Assembly: GCA_041690675.1 (NCBI GenBank)
Contig: JAWLGU010000049.1
Coordinates: forward strand, 1-35,682
Reading direction: 5' to 3'
DNA: 35,682 nt
Source of the DNA: UBA7803 sp041690675
GTDB taxonomy: Bacteria > Pseudomonadota > Gammaproteobacteria > Pseudomonadales > Azotimanducaceae
Shown: positions 29,958 to 35,682 of the stretch, one piece after another
How the letters are laid out: every line of letters begins with the position of its first letter
How positions within the stretch are numbered: position 1 is the stretch's first letter
Program-made: the position numbers and the translations under genes
The notes under the pieces: model-generated
The model's input: the letters and a program-made list of their open reading frames with translations, nothing else
Told to the model about the DNA's origin: nothing
Databases searched by the model: none

Positions 29958-30448
29958 GTTCGATGCCATGCCTTGAAGCCGCCGCCCGGCGGCGCGCCCG
30001 GCGGGTCGGGGTGCTGCTGGCCTTCGGTGCTGCGCTGACGTCGCTGCCGGCGACGGCCCAGGTGACCCTGGCCACCGCGGTAAGCAAGGTGGAGACCACC
30101 CTGGACGCGGATGGACGATCCCGGCGCGAGCTCGTGCCCGCCGAGGCCGTGGTGCCGGGAGAAGAGCTTCGCTACACCATCACCTTCGAGAACACGAGCG
30201 GCGTGCCGGTGGATGCGGGCCGCATCATCGTCACCAATCCGATCCCCGAAGGCACCCGCTACGTGCCCGGCAGCGCGGGCGGCGAGGCCACGGTGGTGGA
30301 GTACTCCGCCGACGGCGAGCGCTTCGGCACCGGCGAGCCGGACGCCGGGGCGGCGGGCGGTGAGATCCGTAGCATCCGCTGGACCTATCAGGAGGAGCTC
30401 GCCCCGGGCGAGGCGAGCGAGGTGTTTTTCCACGTGCGCATGCAGTAG
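29954..30448 (+). CDS. Exported DUF11-like protein
   Basis: The 164-residue product has a basic n-region (RRRARRVG), a hydrophobic core (VLLAFGAALTSL) and a cleavage site near ATAQ, so it is exported. The mature part resembles a single DUF11/conserved repeat domain, a beta-sandwich found in surface and cell-wall proteins. Typical pieces are VVPGEELRYTITFENTSGVP, IIVTNPIPEGTRYVPGSA, WTYQEELAPGEA and FFHVRMQ. No membrane anchor or lipobox is present. Its function is unknown; binding or structural roles are plausible. The TTG start at 29954 is set by GAGGAG and overlaps the yheU stop. It ends 11 bases before ppnN. Confidence 0.8.
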   Translation: MSSMPCLEAAARRRARRVGVLLAFGAALTSLPATAQVTLATAVSKVETTLDADGRSRRELVPAEAVVPGEELRYTITFENTSGVPVDAGRIIVTNPIPEGTRYVPGSAGGEATVVEYSADGERFGTGEPDAGAAGGEIRSIRWTYQEELAPGEASEVFFHVRMQ

Positions 30449-30459
30449 GGCGGACGCTC

Positions 30460-31839
30460 ATGGCGGAAAAGATGCGAGAGGTCGTGCACGTGGGCCCGCG
30501 GGGAACGTTGGAGCTGTTGTCCCAGCGCGAGGTGGCCGCGCTCACCAGCACCGCCCGGGAGCAGGAGCTGCTGAGCCTGTTCCGGCGCTGCGCGCTGGCG
30601 GTGCTCAACACCGGTAACCAGACCGACGACGCGGCGGCGATCTTCGAAGCCTACAGCGATTTCTCCATCGAGGTGGCCGCCCGCACCCGGGGTCTCAAGC
30701 TCATCATCCAGAACGCGCCGGCCAGCGCCTTCGTCGACGGCCGCATCGTCGAGGGGATACGCGAGCATCTGTTCGCGGTGCTGCGGGACGTGGTCTACAG
30801 CGGCACCGAGCTCGCGAACGGCGAGCTGTTCGAACTCACCACGTCCGCCGGCATCACCGACGCCGTGTTTCACATGCTGAAGAACGCGCGGGTCCTGAAG
30901 CCCAACGTGCCGCCGAAGCTGGTGGTGTGCTGGGGAGGCCACTCCATCAGCCGCAACGAGTACGAGTACACCAAGAACGTGGGCTACGAGCTCGGTCTGC
31001 GCGGGCTCGACATCTGCACCGGCTGCGGCCCCGGGGCCATGAAGGGCCCCATGAAGGGCGCGGCCGTGGGCCACGCCAAGCAACGCCTGCGCGACGGCCG
31101 TTACCTGGGCCTGTCGGAGCCCGGCATCATCGCCGCCGAGCCGCCGAACCCCATGGTGAGCCACCTGGTGGTGATGCCGGACATCGAGAAGCGCCTGGAA
31201 GCGTTTCTGCGGGTGGGGCACGGGGTGGTGGTGTTCCCCGGCGGGGTGGGGACCGCCGAGGAGGTGCTGTACCTGCTCGGCGTGCTCCTGGATCCCGCCA
31301 ACGAGCGCCAGGAGATGCCCGTCATCTTCACCGGCCCGCCCGAGAGCGCCGGCTACTTCCGCGAGCTCGACGCGTTCCTGCGTCTGGCACTCGGGGAGGA
31401 GATCGCCGATACCTACGAGATCGTCATCGGCAATCCGCCGCGGGTGGGAGCCCTGATGGGGGAGCGGATTCGGGCGGTGGGCCGCCAGCGCAGGCGGGAT
31501 GGCGACGCCTACTACTTCAACTGGCTGCTGAACATCCCGTTCGATCACCAGATGCCGTTCGTGGTGAACCACGAGAACGTGGCCTCCCTGCGGCTGTCCC
31601 GGGACCTGCCGACCCACGAGCTGGCCGTGGCGCTGCGACGCGCCTTCTCCGCCATCGTCACGGGCAACGTCAAGGACTACGGCATTCGTATGATCGAGGC
31701 GCATGGGCCGTTCGAGCTGCACAGCGACACCTCGCTCACCGAAGCCCTCGACCACCTGCTTCGTCAGTTCGTGGTTCAGGGCCGCATGAAGCTGGAGAGC
31801 GCGTGCTACGATCCGTGCTACCGGGTGGTGCGCCACTGA
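30460..31839 (+). CDS. ppnN: Pyrimidine/purine nucleotide 5'-monophosphate nucleosidase PpnN (YgdH)
   Basis: The 459-residue cytoplasmic enzyme hydrolyses nucleoside monophosphates to base and ribose 5-phosphate, and in E. coli it is activated by (p)ppGpp. The LOG-like core has VVCWGGHSIS, CTGCGPGAMKGPMKGA, VVMPDIEKRLEAF and the signature FPGGVGTAEEVLYL around residues 258-271. N- and C-terminal extensions as in E. coli YgdH are present, including NWLLNIPFDHQMPF and the ending CYDPCYRVVRH. The length matches E. coli (454). It is unusual to see this gene directly upstream of the ccm operon. The ccmA start lies within its last codons, so the two are coupled. Confidence 0.95.
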   Translation: MAEKMREVVHVGPRGTLELLSQREVAALTSTAREQELLSLFRRCALAVLNTGNQTDDAAAIFEAYSDFSIEVAARTRGLKLIIQNAPASAFVDGRIVEGIREHLFAVLRDVVYSGTELANGELFELTTSAGITDAVFHMLKNARVLKPNVPPKLVVCWGGHSISRNEYEYTKNVGYELGLRGLDICTGCGPGAMKGPMKGAAVGHAKQRLRDGRYLGLSEPGIIAAEPPNPMVSHLVVMPDIEKRLEAFLRVGHGVVVFPGGVGTAEEVLYLLGVLLDPANERQEMPVIFTGPPESAGYFRELDAFLRLALGEEIADTYEIVIGNPPRVGALMGERIRAVGRQRRRDGDAYYFNWLLNIPFDHQMPFVVNHENVASLRLSRDLPTHELAVALRRAFSAIVTGNVKDYGIRMIEAHGPFELHSDTSLTEALDHLLRQFVVQGRMKLESACYDPCYRVVRH

Positions 31840-32444
31840 ATCCGCTGCTCCGCATCGAGGGCCTGGGCTGCGAGCGTGACGGCCGGCTGCTGTTCGGTGG
31901 CCTGGACCTGATCCTCGATGCCGGAGAGTGCCTGGAGCTCAAGGGGCCCAACGGCAGCGGCAAGTCCACCCTGCTGCGGGCCGTGGCGGGGCTGTACCCC
32001 GACTACACGGGAACCATCCAGGCCGCGCAAAGTCTCTACTTTGGCCATCGGCCCGGCGTGAGCGCCGTGCTGACGGCGGAAGAGAATCTGCGCTGGTACG
32101 CCGCGTTGTGCCCTGGCCGGGGCACCGGCACCGTGACCGACGTCCTCGCCCGGGTGGGCATGGCGGGGTACGAGCGGGTGGCCTGCCAGCACATGTCCGC
32201 AGGCCAGCAGCGCCGGGTGGCGCTGGCGCGGCTGGCGCTGTGCGCGGCGCCGCTGTGGCTGCTGGACGAGCCGTTGACGGCGCTGGATGCGTCCGGCCAG
32301 TCGCTGGTGCGGGCCCTGATCGCCGACCAGCTCGGCCGCGGCGGTGCGGTGGTGTGCGCGACCCATCAATCCCTGGAGGTGAGCGGCACGCGGGTCCTCG
32401 AGTTGGCGGTCCGTGAGCCGGGGCCGCAGGCGGCGCCGTCGTGA
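31815..32444 (+). CDS. ccmA: Heme exporter ATP-binding protein CcmA
   Basis: The 209-residue ATPase of the CcmABCD complex drives release of heme-loaded CcmE in cytochrome c maturation. It shows Walker A GPNGSGKST (residues 44-52), signature MSAGQQRRVALARL, Walker B LWLLDEPLTALD and the switch His in CATHQSLE. The family N-terminus aligns from LLRIEGLGCERDGRLLF. Two starts are possible: GTG 31815, which overlaps ppnN by 25 bases, or a non-standard CTG at 31836 that would form CTGA with the ppnN stop, just like the other junctions in this operon. I list GTG as the conservative choice. The ccmB start overlaps the stop (GTGA). Confidence 0.95.
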   Translation: MLPGGAPLNPLLRIEGLGCERDGRLLFGGLDLILDAGECLELKGPNGSGKSTLLRAVAGLYPDYTGTIQAAQSLYFGHRPGVSAVLTAEENLRWYAALCPGRGTGTVTDVLARVGMAGYERVACQHMSAGQQRRVALARLALCAAPLWLLDEPLTALDASGQSLVRALIADQLGRGGAVVCATHQSLEVSGTRVLELAVREPGPQAAPS

Positions 32445-33124
32445 AGGGTCCGATGGGCTTGTTTCTGGGGCAGCTCCGCCGCGAGCTCGTGGCGGCGCTG
32501 CGGTCGCTGCAGGAGGTGCTCAATCCGCTGGTATTCCTGTTTCTCGCCATCACCCTGTTTGCGCTGGGGGTGGGAGTGGAGCCGGAGACCCTGGGGCGCT
32601 ACGCCCCGGGCATCATCTGGGTGCTGGTGCTGCTGTCGAATCTGCTGGCTCTGGAGGGTCTGTTTCGCCGCGACTACGACGACGGCACCCTGGAACAGAT
32701 GGTGCTCCTGGGACGACCAGGATTCCTGCCGGTGCTGGCGAAGGTGACGGCGCAATGGCTGTTCTCGGGATTGGCCATGACGGTTCTGGCGCCGCTGGCG
32801 GCGTTGCTGCTGTTCCTGCCTGGCGAGGTGCTGGGAATCACCATGCTGACACTGCTGGTGGGCAGTCCGGCGCTGACCCTGCTGGGCGCCGTGGGCGCGG
32901 CCCTGACGGTGGGGCTCAAGCGCGGCGGGGTGCTGCTGGCGCTGCTCATTTTGCCTCTGTACGTGCCCACATTAATATTCGGCGCCGGCGCGGTCAGCCT
33001 GGCCATGGCGGGCGTGGATGTGACGGCGCAGGTGTACTGGCTCATGGCCGTCAGCATGCTTTCGCTGACGGTGGCACCGTTCGCAGTGCAGGCCGCGTTG
33101 CGGATCAGTCTGGAGCAATCGTGA
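32441..33124 (+). CDS. ccmB: Heme exporter membrane protein CcmB
   Basis: The 227-residue inner-membrane protein has six hydrophobic helices and is a subunit of the CcmABCD complex. It begins FLGQLRRELVAALRSLQEVL, then has VFLFLAITLFALGVG, the cytoplasmic segment FRRDYDDGTLEQMVLLG that contacts CcmA in this family, LKRGGVLLALLILPLYVP and ends AALRISLEQS. The GTG start at 32441 overlaps the ccmA stop as GTGA; an ATG at 32453 is possible. The stop overlaps the ccmC start as GTGA. Confidence 0.96.
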   Translation: MKGPMGLFLGQLRRELVAALRSLQEVLNPLVFLFLAITLFALGVGVEPETLGRYAPGIIWVLVLLSNLLALEGLFRRDYDDGTLEQMVLLGRPGFLPVLAKVTAQWLFSGLAMTVLAPLAALLLFLPGEVLGITMLTLLVGSPALTLLGAVGAALTVGLKRGGVLLALLILPLYVPTLIFGAGAVSLAMAGVDVTAQVYWLMAVSMLSLTVAPFAVQAALRISLEQS

Positions 33125-33882
33125 CCCTGAAGGAACTCTGGCATCGCCTTGGCTCGCCGCGCTGGTTTTACCGGTTCAGCGGCCCGTGGCACGTCGCCCT
33201 GGGAGTGCTGGCGGCGCTGCTGCTGACCGTGGGCACGGTCTGGGGACTGGTGTTCGCGCCTCCGGACTATCAGCAGGGGGACAGCTTCCGGATCATCTAC
33301 GTGCACGTGCCCAGCGCCATCGTGGCGCAGTCCGCCTACCTGCTGATGGGCGCGGCCGGGCTGGTGCTCTTGGTGTGGCGGATGAAGCTGGCCGACATGG
33401 TGCTGTCGGCCACTGTGCCGTTCGGCATGACCATGACCGCGCTGGCCCTGTTCTCCGGGGCCGCGTGGGGTAAGCCGACCTGGGGCGCCTGGTGGGTCTG
33501 GGATGCCCGCATCACCTCCATGCTGGTGCTGTTGTTCCTCTACATGGGGCTCTACGCCCTGCGCCAGGCCATCCCCCGCCAGGAGACCGCGGGCCGCGCC
33601 TGCGCCGTGCTGGCCCTCGTCGGGATGATCAACATCCCCATCATCAAGTACAGCGTCGACTGGTGGTTGACGCTGCACCAGGGCGCCACCTTCACCCTCA
33701 CCGAGCCCCCGAGCATGCCGCCGCAGATGTGGATTCCTCTGGCCATCAACGTGCTGGGCGTCTACTGCCTGTTCGGCGCCAACCTCATCGGCCGGCTGCG
33801 GGTGGAGATTCTCGAGCGCGAGCAGGGCACCCAGTGGGTGCGGGAGCTGGTGGCCCGGCAGGCCGCGGGAGGTGGCCGGTGA
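33121..33882 (+). CDS. ccmC: Heme trafficking protein CcmC
   Basis: This 253-residue six-helix inner-membrane protein belongs to the heme-handling WWD superfamily and loads heme onto CcmE at the periplasmic face. The WWD motif reads WGAWWVWDARITSMLVL. The two heme-ligand histidines are in IIYVHVPSA and WLTLHQGATF, placed in loops on either side. The start is GTG 33121, overlapping the ccmB stop (GTGA), and its own stop overlaps ccmD (GTGA). Length is normal for CcmC. Confidence 0.96.
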   Translation: MTLKELWHRLGSPRWFYRFSGPWHVALGVLAALLLTVGTVWGLVFAPPDYQQGDSFRIIYVHVPSAIVAQSAYLLMGAAGLVLLVWRMKLADMVLSATVPFGMTMTALALFSGAAWGKPTWGAWWVWDARITSMLVLLFLYMGLYALRQAIPRQETAGRACAVLALVGMINIPIIKYSVDWWLTLHQGATFTLTEPPSMPPQMWIPLAINVLGVYCLFGANLIGRLRVEILEREQGTQWVRELVARQAAGGGR

Positions 33883-34121
33883 GCTTCTCGAGCCTCGCCG
33901 AGTTCCTCGCCATGGGGGGGCACGGACTCTACGTATGGTCGAGCTACGGCGCGGCCGTGATAATCGTGGTCTACAATGTCGTTTCGGTGCGGTTGCGGCT
34001 GCGCCGATTCTTCCGCGAAGCTCGGGACAGGCAGCGGCGCCAGCCGTACCCGCCCGGCCATGCCGGCGGCAGCGCCGGGCCCGCCGCGGAGCTCGTCACA
34101 GGAGATTCCACGCGCTCATGA
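33879..34121 (+). CDS. ccmD: CcmD, small heme-exporter subunit
   Basis: An 80-residue protein with the family signature GHGLYVWSSYGAAVIIVVY: a short amphipathic start, one membrane helix, and a basic cytoplasmic stretch (RLRLRRFFREARDRQRRQ). CcmD is needed to release heme-CcmE from CcmABC. It is a little longer than the usual 50-70 residues owing to a Pro/Gly/Ala tail. The GTG start overlaps the ccmC stop (GTGA) and the stop overlaps ccmE (ATGA). Confidence 0.93.
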   Translation: MSFSSLAEFLAMGGHGLYVWSSYGAAVIIVVYNVVSVRLRLRRFFREARDRQRRQPYPPGHAGGSAGPAAELVTGDSTRS

Positions 34122-34555
34122 ATCCCAAGCGTCGCAATCGTCTCGTCGTGGTGCTGTTTCTCGTCGCCGGCGCGGCGCTCACGGTAGGTCTGGTGCTCAC
34201 GGCCTTGAACGAGAACCTGAATCTGTTCTATCCGCCGGATCAGATCGTGTCCGGCGAGGCGCCGGTGGGGGCGCGGATCCGCGCCGGCGGCATGGTCCAG
34301 GACGGCAGCGTGGTGCGCGATTCCAACGGGCTGGACGTGACCTTCGTGGTCACCGATCACCGGGGCTCCGAGTTCCCGGTTCGCTACAGCGGCATCCTCC
34401 CGGACCTGTTCCGGGAAGGGCAGGGCATCCTGGTCACCGGCGAGCTGGGCCATGACGGCGTGTTCCACGCCCGGGAGGTGCTGGCCAAGCACGACGAGAA
34501 CTACATGCCGCCCGAGCTCTCGAACATGGCGCGGGCGGCGGAGGGCGGATCGTGA
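34118..34555 (+). CDS. ccmE: Heme chaperone CcmE
   Basis: A 145-residue protein with one N-terminal membrane anchor (VVVLFLVAGAALTVGLVLTAL) and a periplasmic OB-fold beta barrel. The heme is covalently attached to H125 in LAKHDENYMPPE, which matches H130 of E. coli CcmE. Other family features are ENLNLFYPPDQI, FVVTDHRGSEFPVRYSGILP and FREGQGILVTGEL. ATG 34118 overlaps the ccmD stop (ATGA) and is preceded by AGGAGA. The stop overlaps ccmF (GTGA). Confidence 0.97.
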   Translation: MNPKRRNRLVVVLFLVAGAALTVGLVLTALNENLNLFYPPDQIVSGEAPVGARIRAGGMVQDGSVVRDSNGLDVTFVVTDHRGSEFPVRYSGILPDLFREGQGILVTGELGHDGVFHAREVLAKHDENYMPPELSNMARAAEGGS

Positions 34556-35682
34556 TCCCGGAGCTCGGCCAGCTCGCGCTGGCCCTGGCCCTTTGTCTGG
34601 CGGGCGCCATCGCCTGGTTCGGCCTGGCGGGGGCGGCCACGGGCCGGCAGCGCTGGGTGGACGCCCTCGGCACAATGGTGACGGGGCAGCTCGTGTTCGT
34701 GGCCCTCGCCTTCGCCGCCCTGGTGCGGGGCTTCGTCACCGACGACTTCTCGGTGGCCTACGTGGCCAACAACAGCAACAGCCTCCTGCCCTGGTACTAC
34801 AAGGTGAGCGCGGTCTGGGGCGCCCACGAGGGCTCATTCCTGCTCTGGGTGCTCATCATGGCGGGGTGGACCCTGGCGGTGACGGTGCGCGGCGGAAATC
34901 TGCCGTGGCAGTTCCTGGGCCGTGTGCTGGGGGTGATGGGTCTGTTGAACGCGGGCTTCCTGGCGTTTCTGGTGTGGACCAGCAACCCGTTCGAGCGGCT
35001 GGTGCCCATGACGCCCGCCGACGGCGCCGACCTGAATCCGCTGCTGCAGGATTTCGGTCTCATCGTCCATCCGCCCATGTTGTACATGGGCTACGTGGGT
35101 TTCTCCGTGGCCTTCGCCTTCGCCGTGGCTGCGCTGCTTTCAGGCCGCCTGGACGCCGCCTGGGCCCGCTGGTCGCGGCCCTGGAGCAACGTGGCCTGGG
35201 CCTTTCTTACGCTGGGCATCGTGCTCGGCAGCTGGTGGGCGTACTACGAGCTGGGCTGGGGCGGCTGGTGGTTCTGGGACCCGGTGGAGAACGCCTCCTT
35301 CATGCCGTGGCTGGTGGGGACGGCGCTGATTCACTCCCTGGCGGTGACCGAGAAGCGGGGCACCTTCAAGAGCTGGACCCTGCTGCTCGCCATCACCACG
35401 TTCTCGCTGAGCCTGCTCGGTGCCTTCATCGTCCGCTCCGGGGTGCTGACCTCGGTGCACGCGTTCGCCGTGGATCCCACCCGCGGGCTGTTCATCCTGG
35501 TGTTCCTGCTGCTGGTGGTGGGCGGATCCCTGACCTTGTATGCCTTTCGCGCCACGGTGATCCGCTCCCGGGTGCGCTACGGCCTGTGGAGCCGGGAGGC
35601 GTTCCTGCTGCTCAACAACATCCTGCTGGTGGTGGCCATGGGGCTGGTGCTGCTCGGCACCCTCTACCCGCTGGCCTACGAA
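34552..35682 (+). CDS. ccmF: Cytochrome c heme lyase subunit CcmF, N-terminal part
   Basis: The frame stays open to the right edge, giving the first 377 residues of a protein that is normally about 650. CcmF, with CcmH/I, attaches heme to apocytochrome c in the periplasm. Visible are the start MIPELGQLALALALCLAG, WGAHEGSFLLWVL, the segment DFGLIVHPPMLYMGYVGF with a heme-ligand His, and the WWD motif GWGGWWFWDPVENASFMPWL, followed by GTALIHSLAVTEKRG with another conserved His. Several long hydrophobic helices follow. The GTG start overlaps the ccmE stop (GTGA). Confidence 0.97.
   Translation, partial: MIPELGQLALALALCLAGAIAWFGLAGAATGRQRWVDALGTMVTGQLVFVALAFAALVRGFVTDDFSVAYVANNSNSLLPWYYKVSAVWGAHEGSFLLWVLIMAGWTLAVTVRGGNLPWQFLGRVLGVMGLLNAGFLAFLVWTSNPFERLVPMTPADGADLNPLLQDFGLIVHPPMLYMGYVGFSVAFAFAVAALLSGRLDAAWARWSRPWSNVAWAFLTLGIVLGSWWAYYELGWGGWWFWDPVENASFMPWLVGTALIHSLAVTEKRGTFKSWTLLLAITTFSLSLLGAFIVRSGVLTSVHAFAVDPTRGLFILVFLLLVVGGSLTLYAFRATVIRSRVRYGLWSREAFLLLNNILLVVAMGLVLLGTLYPLAYE

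Overview
The window is a dense, high-GC stretch of ordinary bacterial chromosome with 31 supported protein genes (two cut by the window ends). It has no rRNA, tRNA, CRISPR array, phage or insertion sequence. The gene set (AcnA, an AsrA-type second Lon, tail-specific protease Prc, TesA beside a YbbA/YbbP ABC pair, BolA, TrhO, TtcA, YheU, PpnN and a ccmABCDEF operon) points to a gammaproteobacterium. The base composition and mix of genes fit a free-living lineage near Ectothiorhodospiraceae/Chromatiales, but that placement is inference. One run of exactly 100 N (6946-7045) marks a scaffold join, so this is probably a draft or metagenome assembly.

Layout. 1-1510 (+): the end of aconitase acnA and a HAD hydrolase. 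1511-1746: a gap holding a strong orphan promoter-like signal. 1747-9549 (-): a head-to-tail run read prc, mscS-like channel, asrA-type lon, SLC13-type permease, with gaps of 22-49 bp. A sigma-32-like site lies directly before lon. The channel gene is split by the N gap, but the flanking 99-bp copies show that it is intact. 9781-10915 (+): an FKBP lipoprotein and a small membrane protein. 10925-11913 (-): a short signal peptidase I and a DUF1244 protein. 12042-13549 (+): a TerC-family membrane protein coupled to a PP2C phosphatase. 13562-16307 (-): a diiron ODP/metallo-beta-lactamase-fold protein, trhO, bolA and tesA. 16384-19547 (+): an ABC ATPase and its large permease. 19665-21386 (+): a PAS-GGDEF-EAL protein with a ruined GGDEF site. 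21460-22326 (+): ttcA. 22304-29566 (-): a TorR-like response regulator followed by a 2178-residue Ser/Thr kinase-ATPase-GAF-PAS-histidine kinase-receiver-HPt protein. 29721-35682 (+): yheU, an exported DUF11-like protein, ppnN, then ccmA-F.

How the parts fit. Much of the window deals with protein quality control and envelope homeostasis: Lon in the cytoplasm, Prc, FKBP and signal peptidase in the envelope, and a mechanosensitive channel. A second theme is signalling. The giant kinase has a TorS-like H-D-H phosphorelay at its C-terminus and sits directly behind a TorR-like regulator, which makes that pair the best candidate for an unusual system. Two more signalling proteins, a PP2C phosphatase and a c-di-GMP phosphodiesterase, lie within 17 kb. 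The last 6 kb is a tightly coupled operon for cytochrome c heme delivery, with the nucleotide nucleosidase gene ppnN immediately upstream. NTGA stop/start overlaps are used again and again as the coupling device. Three short tandem duplications (17-bp at the tesA stop, 18-bp palindromes inside the giant kinase, 12-bp at the regulator stop) are the most notable non-coding structures.
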